Below, piece by piece: positions 28,415 through 37,102 of a stretch of DNA of 64,000 nt. Made by a program: the position numbers and the translations under genes. Positions within the stretch are counted from its first letter, which is position 1. The number at the start of each line of letters is the position of its first letter. The notes under the pieces are model-generated. The model had not been told where the DNA came from. It saw only the letters and a list, made by a program, of their open reading frames with translations, and did no database searches. The DNA lies in contig NZ_LMDK01000018.1 in the NCBI RefSeq assembly GCF_001425055.1, forward strand, positions 124,001-188,000, given 5' to 3'. This DNA comes from Pelomonas sp. Root1237. GTDB lineage: Bacteria > Pseudomonadota > Gammaproteobacteria > Burkholderiales > Burkholderiaceae_C.

Positions 28415-28849
28415 TCAGCGCATCGTGTATCCGCGCCCGTCCATGCAGGCTTCGACGGCGCGCTGGAACACGCCGGCATCCGACATCGCGGCCTGCTGAG
28501 TCGTCGCCCAGCGGTTGCATTCGCGGCTGTCGGCTTCCAGTTGGACGCCGCTCTGGCCGTTGCGCGGATAGATGATCGGCACGGCACGCGACGGCTGGGT
28601 GTAAACCGGTTGCACGGGCTGCACATACACCGGCTGCGGCGGCGGGGGCGGCGGCACATAGACCACCTCGCGCTCAGCCTGATTCGCCATCGCGATCAGC
28701 GGCACCGCCACTGCCAGGCCGAGGACCAAGCCACCGAGGCCGGGGCCGCGGTGATGATGGTGATGGTGGTAGTAGCGGGGGCCGGCGCTCGCCAGGCCTT
28801 GGGCGGCCAGCAGGGCCAGAACAACGGAGGCGCGGACAAGGGTCTTCAT
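28415..28849 (-). CDS. Secreted His-rich, Pro-rich small protein
   Basis: The 144-residue product has a signal peptide (MKTLVRASVVLALLAAQGLASA). A run of six histidines follows at about 28-33, then a Gly/Leu-rich hydrophobic stretch (GLGGLVLGLAVAVPLIAM). A Pro/Val/Tyr-rich linker with YVQPVQPVYTQP comes next, and a C-terminal domain with two cysteines (SRECNRWATTQQA and EACMDGRGY). Related proteins with glycine-zipper-like cores are common in Burkholderiales. Metal binding by the His run is a guess. Confidence 0.7.
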   Translation of the reverse strand: MKTLVRASVVLALLAAQGLASAGPRYYHHHHHHRGPGLGGLVLGLAVAVPLIAMANQAEREVVYVPPPPPPQPVYVQPVQPVYTQPSRAVPIIYPRNGQSGVQLEADSRECNRWATTQQAAMSDAGVFQRAVEACMDGRGYTMR

Positions 28850-28951
28850 GACAGGCTCGCTCAGGTCGAATGCGGTGAACTTAACGCCGCAATGCCTGTA
28901 CGGTGTACTGCGGCTGCCCGCAATTTGCAACACGCCGTAGCAAATGACGCG

Positions 28952-29419
28952 TCAACCGGCATAGCCCAAGGGCAATGCCGTCGTCAGCTTGAGTTCCTCC
29001 ATGGCGAAGCTGGAGCTGACGTCGCGCAGCTGAGTGCCGGCGATGAGGCGCTTGTAGACCCTGTCATAGGCGGCAATGTCGGGCACCACCACCCGCAGCA
29101 GATAGTCCACGTCGCCGCTCATGCGATAGAACTCGACGACCTCGGGGATGGCCTGCACCGTGGCCTTGAAGGTCTCGAACCAGTCCTGGCTGTGGGTGCT
29201 GGTGCGCACCGAGACGAAGACGGTGACGCCGACATTCACTTTCTGCGCGTCCAGCAGCGCCACCTGGCGTGTGATGACGCCCGATTCCTTCAGGCGCTGG
29301 ATGCGCCGCCAGCAAGGCGTCGTTGACAGGCCGACCTGCTGCGCCACCTCGGCCGTCTGAAGCTCGGCGTTCTGTTGAAGGATGTCGAGGATGCGGATGT
29401 CTATGGAATCCAGTTTCAT
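28952..29419 (-). CDS. Lrp/AsnC family regulator, DecR (CyuR)-like
   Basis: The 155-residue protein has an N-terminal helix-turn-helix (VAQQVGLSTTPCWRRIQRLKE) and a C-terminal RAM ligand domain. It closely resembles E. coli DecR/YbaO: the TTPCW turn, the RMSGDVDYLLRV strand and the final SSSFAMEELKLTTALP, where DecR has SSFAMEQIKYTTSLP. DecR senses cysteine and turns on cysteine detoxification. The gene is divergent from the persulfide fusion gene, which is a likely target. Confidence 0.88.
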   Translation of the reverse strand: MKLDSIDIRILDILQQNAELQTAEVAQQVGLSTTPCWRRIQRLKESGVITRQVALLDAQKVNVGVTVFVSVRTSTHSQDWFETFKATVQAIPEVVEFYRMSGDVDYLLRVVVPDIAAYDRVYKRLIAGTQLRDVSSSFAMEELKLTTALPLGYAG

Positions 29420-29474
29420 GGAATCGATCATATAAAGCATTGCATGCCCGGTCCGGGCGATTGAAAGCCGGCTT

Positions 29475-29491
29475 GCGCAAACCGTTTGTGC
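29475..29491. promoter_or_regulatory. Inverted repeat between the DecR-like gene and the fusion gene
   Basis: GCGCAAA (29475-29481) and TTTGTGC (29485-29491) match at 6 of 7 inverted positions across a CCG spacer. It lies in the 126-base divergent intergenic region, 55 bases before the fusion gene start. An operator for the DecR-like regulator is inferred. Confidence 0.4.
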
Positions 29492-29545
29492 CCGAAGCTG
29501 GCAACAATACCGCCAGCGCATCCCACTGCCGCAGCGGCCAGCACC

Positions 29546-31789
29546 ATGGAAATCTATCTCGACGCCAACGCCACCACGCCCGTCCTGCCGCAAGCCCGCG
29601 AAGCCGCCATGGCCGCGATGGCCGATGACTTCGGCAACCCCAGCAGCGTCCACAGCACCGGGCTGAAGGCGAGGGCGCTGATGGACGGCGTTCGGGCCCG
29701 TGCTCGCCGCGTGCTCGGGGCGAGTTCGGGCAAGCTGCTTTTCCTCAGCGGAGCGACGGAGGGCATCCAGACGGCCGTGCTGTCGGCGCTGAGCGCCTTG
29801 AGGGACGTGCCAACCCGGCCCAAGCTGCTGCTCTACGGCGCCACCGAGCACAAGGCGGTGCCCGAGGCCATCAAGCACTGGAATGCGCTGCTCGGCCTGA
29901 ACCTGCAGGTGCTGGCCATTCCCGTCGGCCGCGACGGCCGCCATGACCTCGCCTGGCTGCGCGAGCACGCACCGCGCGCCGGCCTCGTCTGCACGATGGC
30001 GGCCAACAACGAGACCGGCGTCATCAGCGATCTGGATGGCATCGAGCGGGCGCTTTCCGGCAGCGCGGCGCTGTGGATGGTGGACGGCGTGCAGGCCCTG
30101 GGCAAGCTGCCGCTGCGCCTGGCCGAGCGCCGCATCGACTTCGCGCCGTTCTCGGGCCACAAGCTCTACGCCCCCAAGGGTATCGGCCTGCTCTATGTGC
30201 GCGAAGGCGCACCGTTCACGCCGCTGCTGGCCGGCGGCGGCCAGGAGGGCGCGCTGCGCTCGGGCACCGAGAACATGTCCGGCATTGCCGCCCTGGGCGC
30301 CGTGCTGGCGGCGCTGGAGGACGGCAAGACCTTTCGCGATCACGCCACCCTCGTCGCCTTCCGCGACCGCCTGGCTGGCGCGCTGCAGCAGGCCTTCCCC
30401 GGCCTCGTGTTCAATGCACCGCCCGAGGTCTGCCTGCCGACGACGCTGAACTTCGCCGTGCCGGGTGTCAGCTCCAAGCTGCTGCTGGACCTTTTCGACG
30501 CTGCCGAGCTGCGCGTCAGCGGCGGCTCGGCCTGCAGCGCGGCCAAGGCGCAGCCCAGCTATGTGCTCGAAGCCATGGGCCTGCCGGCCTGGCAGACGGC
30601 CTCGGCCGTGCGGTTGTCCTTCGGCCCGGTGGCCGATGCCGCCTTCATCGACGAGGCCTGCGCTCGCATCCGCATCTGTGGCGAGTCCCTGCGCGAGAGC
30701 TGCCTGGACCCGAGCGCTCCCGGCCAGGCCCTGCCGGCCGATGGCCTGACGCGCTTCGTTGTCGATGGCGCCTGCTGCTATCTGCTGGCCGATGCCGCCA
30801 GCCGCCGTGCCGTTGTCGTCGACCCGTTGCCCGAGCTGACCGAACGCCTGGCTCAGTGGCTGACCTGCCAGGGTTATGAACTCGCCGCCGTGCTCGACAC
30901 CCACAGCCATGGCGACCACGCCTCGTCCGCGTCCGAGCTGCTCGCTGCCGCCGGCCAGTCGCGCGGTGATGTCGACGGCCTGGGCTGGCCAATCGGCGCC
31001 GACGCCATCGCGCTGGGCACCTCCCGGCTGAGCCGCATGCCGATTCCCGGCCACACCCAGGACTCGACGGCCTATCTGCTGTACGACGCGGGCGGATTGC
31101 GCCTGGCCTTCGTCGGCGACACCGTCATGCCCGGCGCCCTGGGCCGCAGCGACTTCGAACAGAGCGCGCCGCTGGCCTACGGCAGCTCGCTAGGCCGCCT
31201 GGAAAAGGCCGTCGGCCCCCACGCCCTGCTGCTGCCCGGTCACGACTACGACGACCGCTTCGCCAGCACGCTGGCCGTGGAGTGCGTCGCCCAGCCGCTG
31301 CTGGGCGACGTGCTGGGTGGCCGCATCGACGGCGCCGGCTTTGCGGCCGCCAAGGCCCAGCTGGAGCAGGGCCTGGCGCTGACCGAATACCAGACCGTGG
31401 CCTGCGGCGCGCGCGTCGACAGCGCTTGCCCGCTTGCTTCCAGCGAGATGAGCCTGGACGAACTGAATGACCTGCTGCGCGAGCACCCGCAGCTTCTGCT
31501 CGTCGATGTACGCGAGCCCTACGAGCAGCGCCTGGGCCAGGCGCCCGAGCTCGGCGCGGGCGTGCGCCGCGAGGCCGTGCCGCTGTCGGGCCTGCCCAAT
31601 GCGCTGGCACGCTGGCTGACCCTGCCGGCCGAGACGCCCATCGTCTTCTTCTGCCGCAGCGGCAACCGCAGCGCGCAAGCCGCGCAGGCTCTACGGCGGC
31701 TTGGGCATGAGCAGGCCTGGAGCCTGGGCGGTGGCCTGGCGCTGTGGCCGCGGGCGCTGGCCGGTGCCGACGCCGCGCTCGCCATCTGA
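29546..31789 (+). CDS. Three-domain fusion: cysteine desulfurase + persulfide dioxygenase + rhodanese
   Basis: The 747-residue protein joins three sulfur enzymes. Residues 1-385 are a class V aminotransferase of the NifS/IscS type, with PLP Lys206 in FSGHKLYAPKG and catalytic Cys330 in GGSACSAAK. Residues 400-630 are an ETHE1-like metallo-beta-lactamase domain: H453/H455/D457/H458 in THSHGDH, H503 in PGHT, D525 in VGDT, GRSDFEQ, and H566 in PGHDYDD. Residues 635-747 are a rhodanese with Cys703 in CRSGNRS. Together they could take sulfur from cysteine as persulfide, oxidise it to sulfite and form thiosulfate. No signal peptide is seen. Confidence 0.92.
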   Translation: MEIYLDANATTPVLPQAREAAMAAMADDFGNPSSVHSTGLKARALMDGVRARARRVLGASSGKLLFLSGATEGIQTAVLSALSALRDVPTRPKLLLYGATEHKAVPEAIKHWNALLGLNLQVLAIPVGRDGRHDLAWLREHAPRAGLVCTMAANNETGVISDLDGIERALSGSAALWMVDGVQALGKLPLRLAERRIDFAPFSGHKLYAPKGIGLLYVREGAPFTPLLAGGGQEGALRSGTENMSGIAALGAVLAALEDGKTFRDHATLVAFRDRLAGALQQAFPGLVFNAPPEVCLPTTLNFAVPGVSSKLLLDLFDAAELRVSGGSACSAAKAQPSYVLEAMGLPAWQTASAVRLSFGPVADAAFIDEACARIRICGESLRESCLDPSAPGQALPADGLTRFVVDGACCYLLADAASRRAVVVDPLPELTERLAQWLTCQGYELAAVLDTHSHGDHASSASELLAAAGQSRGDVDGLGWPIGADAIALGTSRLSRMPIPGHTQDSTAYLLYDAGGLRLAFVGDTVMPGALGRSDFEQSAPLAYGSSLGRLEKAVGPHALLLPGHDYDDRFASTLAVECVAQPLLGDVLGGRIDGAGFAAAKAQLEQGLALTEYQTVACGARVDSACPLASSEMSLDELNDLLREHPQLLLVDVREPYEQRLGQAPELGAGVRREAVPLSGLPNALARWLTLPAETPIVFFCRSGNRSAQAAQALRRLGHEQAWSLGGGLALWPRALAGADAALAI

Positions 31790-31824
31790 GCGCCGGACCT
31801 GAAACCAGTTTCAGCGTCCTGGGT

Positions 31825-32904
31825 TCAAAGCCGGGCGGCGACCTCTTCGGCCAGGGCCAGCGAGGCCGTCAGCCCGGGCGACTCGATGCCGAACAGCTGC
31901 ACCAAGCCCGGCGTCGCGGTGTCGATGCGGAAGTCCGCCGCCGCCTCGCCCGGGCCGCTCAGCTTTGGCCGGATGCCGCTGTAGGCCGGCTGCAGCGCGC
32001 CCGCGGGCAGGCCCGGCCAGTAGCCGCGCACCTCGGCCTCGAAGGCCGGTGCCAGGGCAGGGTCGACGGCGTAGTCCAGCCTGGCCGGCGCGCGCTCGGT
32101 CAACCACTGCACATCAGGCCCGAAGCGCGCCTGGCCGCCCAGATCCAGCGTCAGATGCACACCCAGGCCGCCGTCTACCGGCAGCGGGTAGATCAAGTGC
32201 GAGAACGGCGCCCGTCCGGCGAGTGAGAAGTAGTGGCCGCGGGCAAAGCGCAGTGGTGGCACAGGCGTGCCCAGGGATTCAGCGACCTGCGCAGCAAACA
32301 GCCCAGCTGCATTGATGACGCAGCGCGCGCCCAGCTCGAAATCCTCCACCAGCAGCCGCCAGCCATCACCCTCCCGCGCGCCACCGGTCACCGCACTGGC
32401 CAGGGCCAGCGTCGCGCCGGCGTTCTCGGCGTCAGCCAGCAGGGCTGTCATCAGGCCATGGCTGTCGACGATGCCGCTGGACGGCGACAGCAGCGCACCC
32501 GCGGCGTTCAAGGCCGGCTCCAGCGCCAGCGTTTCGGTCCGACGCAGCAGGCGCAGGTCGTCAACGCCATTGGCCACGCCAGCCTCGGCGATCTGCTCCA
32601 GCCGCGGCAGGTCCTCGGCGCGTGTTGCCACCACCAGCTTGCCGCAGCGACTGTGCGCAATGCCGCGCGCCGCGCAGTAGTCGTAGAGCAGCATCTTGCC
32701 GCGCACGCACAGCCGCGCCTTCAGGCTGCCGGTTGGGTAGTAGAGGCCGGCGTGGATGACCTCGCTGTTGCGCGAGGAGATGCCCGTGCCGATGGCGCCA
32801 GCGGCCTCGATGACGACGACCTCACGCCCGCGCAGCGCCAGCTCGCGCGCGATCGCGAGGCCGACAACGCCGGCACCGATGACGGCAATATCCACCTGAT
32901 CCAT
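31825..32904 (-). CDS. FAD-dependent oxidoreductase, LhgO-like
   Basis: The 359-residue DAO-family flavoprotein begins [20 protein letters not shown], the FAD-binding fold, and has [25 protein letters not shown], typical of L-2-hydroxyglutarate oxidase/dehydrogenase proteins. The ending GIRPKLSG and [19 protein letters not shown] also fit. It probably oxidises L-2-hydroxyglutarate to 2-oxoglutarate and passes electrons to quinone or oxygen. It is convergent with the fusion gene and divergent from the MFS gene. Confidence 0.83.
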   Translation of the reverse strand: MDQVDIAVIGAGVVGLAIARELALRGREVVVIEAAGAIGTGISSRNSEVIHAGLYYPTGSLKARLCVRGKMLLYDYCAARGIAHSRCGKLVVATRAEDLPRLEQIAEAGVANGVDDLRLLRRTETLALEPALNAAGALLSPSSGIVDSHGLMTALLADAENAGATLALASAVTGGAREGDGWRLLVEDFELGARCVINAAGLFAAQVAESLGTPVPPLRFARGHYFSLAGRAPFSHLIYPLPVDGGLGVHLTLDLGGQARFGPDVQWLTERAPARLDYAVDPALAPAFEAEVRGYWPGLPAGALQPAYSGIRPKLSGPGEAAADFRIDTATPGLVQLFGIESPGLTASLALAEEVAARL

Positions 32905-32962
32905 GAACGGAGTTTGCCTTGCCTAAAATGCGCGGCGCTTCGCGGCGAGTGCCGTGACGCCG

Positions 32963-33041
32963 TCTCTGCCGAGGGGTGCTGCGACGAGGGTCATGATGCC
33001 TTCGCCACGCTTGGTGAGGACGACAGGACAAGGGCGCCCTC
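32963..33041 (+). ncRNA. SAH-riboswitch-like leader upstream of a Bcr/CflA transporter
   Basis: The core GCCGAGGGGTGCTGCGAC matches the S-adenosylhomocysteine riboswitch core CCGAGGAGCGCTGCGAC. P1 forms from TCTC-GCCGAG (32963-32973) and CTTGGTGAGG (33010-33019). A P2 hairpin uses GCGA...TCGC. The pseudoknot pairs GGGTGCTG with GGGCGCCC (33032-33039), where known SAH switches pair GAGCGCTG with CGGCGCTC; the changes compensate at several positions. CACGCTTGG replaces the usual CAGGCTCGG, so ligand binding may be altered. The transporter ATG follows 20 bases later. Confidence 0.62.
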
Positions 33042-33061
33042 TGTGAAGAAGAGGCTCCCGC

Positions 33062-34261
33062 ATGCATTCCCCTCCCGCATCCCCTTCCGCATCGATACGC
33101 ACCATCCTGCCGCTGGCCTTCGTCACCGGCGTCAGCATGGCCGCGATGGATCTCTACCTGCCCGCCGTGCCGGCCCTGCAGGCCGGCATGGGCATCAGCG
33201 TGCCCTTGGCCCAGGCCACCGTGGCCGTCTACCTGGCCGGCCTGGCAGGCGCCCAACTGCTGTGGGGCGAGCTGCTGAACCGCCTCGGTCCGCGGCGCTG
33301 CGTCGAGGTGGGCCTGCTGCTGCTGGTGCTGACCAGCCTGGGCTGCGCTTTAGCGCCCAACATCGAGACGCTGCTGGTGCTGCGCCTGCTGCAGGGTGTG
33401 TCAGCCGCGGCGGCGACGGTGGTGGCGCCGACCGTCGTACGCGCCACGCTGGCCGATGCCGACGTGGTGCGCGGCATCGCCGCCATCTCCATGGTCGAGG
33501 CCATCGTGCCTGCTGCCGGCCCCGTGCTGGGCGCGCTGATGCTGCGCGTGACGGACTGGCGCGGCACCTTCTGGGTGCTGGCGGCCCTGGCCCTGCTGTT
33601 GCTGCCGTGGGTGGTGAAGATCGCGCCGCGCAGGCTGCCCGGGCTCAACCTCGAGCACGACGCCGGCTATCTCGGCATCCTGCGCAACCGCAGCTATCTG
33701 CGGCTGGCCGGTTCGCATGCGCTGTGCATCGGTGCGCTGCTGACCTTCCTGGCCAGCGCGCCCCAGCTGCTGCAGCACACCCTGGGCTTGGGCACGGCGG
33801 CATTCGCGCTGCTGCAGGTGCTGGGTGTCGGCTCCTTCATGCTGGGCGCCTCGCAGTCTGGCCGGCTGGCCGCGCACCTGGGCCATGCGCGCGTCGTGAG
33901 GCTGGGCAGCGTGGTGCAGCTGGTGGCCTGCACGCTGGCCCTGCTGGCCGCCTGGAGCGGGCAGCAGCTGCCTTATGCGGCGGTGGCGGCCTACTGGATG
34001 TGCTTCTGCGGCGCCCTGGCCATTCGCGGGCCGGCGACCTTCGTCGATGCCCTGGCGCTGCCGCCCGCCCAGATGGGCCGCGCGACGGCCCTGCTGGTGC
34101 TGGCCCTGTTGGCGGCAGGCGCCGTCGGCACGCAGCTGGTGGCGCCCTTCCTCGGGCATGCGGACAGCGCTGTGCCGGTGTTCGCTGGCGTGCTGATCCA
34201 GCTGCTGGTCAGCGCGGCGCTGGTATGGCGCTATCCCGTCGTGCAGCCGGTCAAGGCTTGA
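33062..34261 (+). CDS. Bcr/CflA family MFS efflux transporter
   Basis: The 399-residue transporter has about 12 membrane helices. MDLYLPAVPAL in helix 1 and GELLNRLGPRRCVEVGLLL in loop 2-3 are typical of Bcr/CflA drug:H+ antiporters, as is RLLQGVSAAAATVVAPTVVR in helices 4-5. Substrates in the family include bicyclomycin, chloramphenicol and small thiols or amino acids such as cysteine. The ATG is 9 bases after GAAGAAGAGG. The upstream riboswitch-like leader suggests control by a methylation by-product. Confidence 0.9.
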   Translation: MHSPPASPSASIRTILPLAFVTGVSMAAMDLYLPAVPALQAGMGISVPLAQATVAVYLAGLAGAQLLWGELLNRLGPRRCVEVGLLLLVLTSLGCALAPNIETLLVLRLLQGVSAAAATVVAPTVVRATLADADVVRGIAAISMVEAIVPAAGPVLGALMLRVTDWRGTFWVLAALALLLLPWVVKIAPRRLPGLNLEHDAGYLGILRNRSYLRLAGSHALCIGALLTFLASAPQLLQHTLGLGTAAFALLQVLGVGSFMLGASQSGRLAAHLGHARVVRLGSVVQLVACTLALLAAWSGQQLPYAAVAAYWMCFCGALAIRGPATFVDALALPPAQMGRATALLVLALLAAGAVGTQLVAPFLGHADSAVPVFAGVLIQLLVSAALVWRYPVVQPVKA

Positions 34262-35174
34262 GGTCGAGGGCGCGGAAGGCGCGCTTGCTCTTGTCCGCGT
34301 CCTTGCAGGCCTTCTTGCCCACCATGACGCCGCCGTCGTCGCTGAGCAGCGTGACTTGACCGTCCGGCCAGGCAAACAGCGCCTCGGGGCGCAGCGTGCC
34401 GGGGTCGGCCTTGATGGGCGCCGGCACATCGGTGGCCTTGCCGCTCCAGCGGAACAGCGCGAAGCTGCCCACGTCGGCCGGCGGGCCAGCGGCGATCAGA
34501 TAGCCGCTGCCCACGCGCTCGATGGAGCGCACGCCGCGTCCACCCAGGTCCAGGCGGATGGCGCTGCCAAAGCGCGCTGGGCTCTTCCCGCTCACCAACT
34601 CGGCCGGGTTCAGCAGCGGAATGACGAGGGCACGCCCCTGCGGAATCGGGTTGCGCAAGCCGATCAGCAGGCTGCCGTCCGGCGCGGCGGCCAGGCCTTC
34701 GATGTTGAAGCCGCCTTCCGCCTCGGCCGCACGGCCAGCGGCGTCGGACAGCTTCAGCGGCGCGAGGGCCGGCGCCGCCAGCAGGTCGGCCAGCAGGCCC
34801 GTGTAGGGCTGGCCCACCGGCTCCACCGTGGTGCCGTGGATGTCGGTGGCGAAGAAGCGCAGCCGGTCCTCGCGCACCTTGCCGGCGCTGTTGCGTGCAT
34901 GCGAGGCGATCCAGTAGATGCGGCTGCCGACCTGGGCCGCGCCTTCGAGGTCGGCTTCCTTGTCGGCCTTCAAGAACTTGTCGAGGTCGATCCCGCCGAC
35001 GCTTTTGGCTTCGCCGCGCCTGTAGATGGTCAGCCGGTTGTGCTCATCGTCGGCAACAACGAAATGACGCGCATCCAGCGCCACCGCCGCCGAGGCGTCG
35101 CACAGGCCCTCATAGCGCGTCTGCGCCGCGGCCGCGCCTACCGCACACAGCAGCAGCGCAGCCAGCGCGCGCAT
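34251..35174 (-). CDS. DUF3616 family secreted protein
   Basis: The 307-residue product has a signal peptide (MRALAALLLCAVGAAAAQ) and beta-propeller-like repeats, for example VADDEHNRLTIYRR, FNIEGLAAAPDGSLLIGLRNP and LRPEALFAWPDGQVTLLSDDGG. These match the DUF3616 family, whose function is unknown. Its ATG overlaps the pepP stop, so the two form an operon. Its 3' end overlaps the convergent MFS gene by 11 bases. Confidence 0.82.
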   Translation of the reverse strand: MRALAALLLCAVGAAAAQTRYEGLCDASAAVALDARHFVVADDEHNRLTIYRRGEAKSVGGIDLDKFLKADKEADLEGAAQVGSRIYWIASHARNSAGKVREDRLRFFATDIHGTTVEPVGQPYTGLLADLLAAPALAPLKLSDAAGRAAEAEGGFNIEGLAAAPDGSLLIGLRNPIPQGRALVIPLLNPAELVSGKSPARFGSAIRLDLGGRGVRSIERVGSGYLIAAGPPADVGSFALFRWSGKATDVPAPIKADPGTLRPEALFAWPDGQVTLLSDDGGVMVGKKACKDADKSKRAFRALDLKP

Positions 35175-36991
35175 CAGGCCGCCAACGGCGCGGTGCGCAG
35201 CAGCAGCCAGGCCAGGGCCGGGCCGCTGACCTTGGCGCTCAGGCGCTCTCGCACGGTGGCGTGGTAGCGGTTCAGCCAGTCGATCTCGTCGGCGCGCATC
35301 AGGCTGATGTCGATGCAGCGCGTGTCGATGGGGCAGAGCGTCAGCGTCTCGAACTCCAGCATCTCGCCGAAGGCGTTCTTCTCCGGCGTATCGATGGCGA
35401 CGTTGAGCACCAGGTTCTCGATGCGCACACCCCACAGCCCCGGCCGATACAGGCCTGGCTCGATGGACGTGATCATGCCGGGCTCCATGGCCATGGCTGG
35501 CTCGGCAATCGCCTTGCTGATGCTCTGCGGGCCCTCATGCACATTCATGAAGTAGCCCACGCCGTGGCCCGTGCCGTGGCCGTAGTCCAGGCCGTGCTCC
35601 CACAGCGGCGCGCGGGCAATCGCGTCCAGCATGGGGCTGAGCGTGCCGCGCGGGAAGCGGGTGCGCGACAGCGCTAGCGTGCCCTTGAGCACCAGCGTGT
35701 AGTCGCGCTTCTGCGCCGCGCTGACGGTGCCGATGGGCCAGACGCGCGTGATGTCCGTCGTGCCGCCGACGTACTGGCCGCCGGAGTCGATCAGCAGCAG
35801 GCCGTTGCCTTCGATCTGCGCGAACGACTCGGGCGTGGCGCGGTAGTGCGGCTGGGCGCCATTGGCCATCCAGCCCGCAATCGTCGAGAAGGACAGGCCG
35901 ACAAAACCCGGGCGCTTCTTGCGCGCGGCCGTCAGCTGGGTGTCGACGTCCAGCTCGCTCCAGCGTTCGCCGCGGGCTAGTCCAGCCTCGAACTCGGCGT
36001 AGAACTCGCACATCGCCGCGCCGTCCTCGGCCATGGCCTCGCGGATGAAGGCGGCCTCGGCCGCGGTCTTGCGGCTCTTCAGCAGCGTGCTCGGGTTGAT
36101 CTGCTCGACGACGGTCACGGTGGCCGTCACGGCCTCGCGCAGGCCCAGGGTCACGCGGCGTGGGTCGATCAGCAGCTTGGCGCCGGCGGGCAGGGCGGCC
36201 AGGGCGGACGAAGCCTGTCCATAGGGGGCCAGCTGGATGCCATCCGCCGCAAGCCGCGCGGCCACGTCGGCTGGCACCTTGCCGTCGCCAATGAAGAGGC
36301 GGCCGCCGGTGGGGCCGAGCAGCAGGTGGGCGATGAAGACCGGGTTGCACTGCACGTCGCTGCCGCGCAGATTCAGCAGCCAGGCCACGTCGTCCACGGT
36401 AGACACGAGGTGGTGGGTGGCCTGCACCGTCGCCATCGCGGCGCGCACGCGGGCCAGCTTGTCGGCGCGGGACACGGCGGCCTGCGGCGCGGCGTGCTCG
36501 TAGACGGGTTCGGTGGGCAGGCCGGGGCGGCTGTCCCAGGCGTCCTGCACGAGGTCGAGGTCGGTGCGCAGCGTGATGCCGGCGCGCTGCATGGCCGTGC
36601 GCAGGGCATTGGCCAGGGACAGCCCCAACACCTGGCCGTCCACGGCGATCGCCTGGCCGGGCTGCAGGGCTTTGGCGATCCAGTCGATGTATTGCGTCGA
36701 CGCGCCCGAGTTCATCTTCTCGAGCTGGATGCCGCTGCCGGCGATCTGCGCCTCGGCCTGGGCCCAGTAGCGGCTGTCGGCAAACAGGGCGGCCTGGTCG
36801 CGCGTGACGACAAGGCTGCCGACCGAGCCGGTGAAGCCCGACAGCCATTCGCGGCCCTGCCAGCGGTCGGGCAGGTATTCGGACAGGTGCGGATCACTGG
36901 ACGGCACGAGCACGGCATGCACGCCGTGGGCGTTGAGGGCATCGCGCAGGCGCTCGATGCGCAGGCGGGTTTCGTGGGTGCGGGTGTCCAT
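35174..36991 (-). CDS. pepP: Xaa-Pro aminopeptidase (M24B)
   Basis: The 605-residue peptidase removes an N-terminal residue preceding proline. It has creatinase-like N-terminal domains and a C-terminal pita-bread metallopeptidase domain. Metal-site segments are LLIDSGGQYVGGTTDITR, YGHGTGHGVGYFMNVHEGP, SIEPGLYRPGLWGVRIEN and LEFETLTL. The length fits the eukaryote-like long aminopeptidase P group rather than the 440-residue E. coli PepP. No signal peptide is seen. Confidence 0.93.
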   Translation of the reverse strand: MDTRTHETRLRIERLRDALNAHGVHAVLVPSSDPHLSEYLPDRWQGREWLSGFTGSVGSLVVTRDQAALFADSRYWAQAEAQIAGSGIQLEKMNSGASTQYIDWIAKALQPGQAIAVDGQVLGLSLANALRTAMQRAGITLRTDLDLVQDAWDSRPGLPTEPVYEHAAPQAAVSRADKLARVRAAMATVQATHHLVSTVDDVAWLLNLRGSDVQCNPVFIAHLLLGPTGGRLFIGDGKVPADVAARLAADGIQLAPYGQASSALAALPAGAKLLIDPRRVTLGLREAVTATVTVVEQINPSTLLKSRKTAAEAAFIREAMAEDGAAMCEFYAEFEAGLARGERWSELDVDTQLTAARKKRPGFVGLSFSTIAGWMANGAQPHYRATPESFAQIEGNGLLLIDSGGQYVGGTTDITRVWPIGTVSAAQKRDYTLVLKGTLALSRTRFPRGTLSPMLDAIARAPLWEHGLDYGHGTGHGVGYFMNVHEGPQSISKAIAEPAMAMEPGMITSIEPGLYRPGLWGVRIENLVLNVAIDTPEKNAFGEMLEFETLTLCPIDTRCIDISLMRADEIDWLNRYHATVRERLSAKVSGPALAWLLLRTAPLAA

Positions 36992-37102
36992 GGCGTCAGG
37001 ACCTCGGTGATGGTCCCGCGCCGGGTGGGCTCGGGACCGTGAAAAGGGTGCCTGGGATTGTAGAAGCCGGGTGCACCATGCCGGTGGGCACGGTGCCTGC
37101 CG

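Noticed and set aside
32948-33041. Guanidine-III (ykkC-III) riboswitch reading of the same leader
   Set aside because: CAGGACAAG resembles part of that class, but the order of pseudoknot strand and ACGAGG does not fit, whereas the SAH-type layout does.
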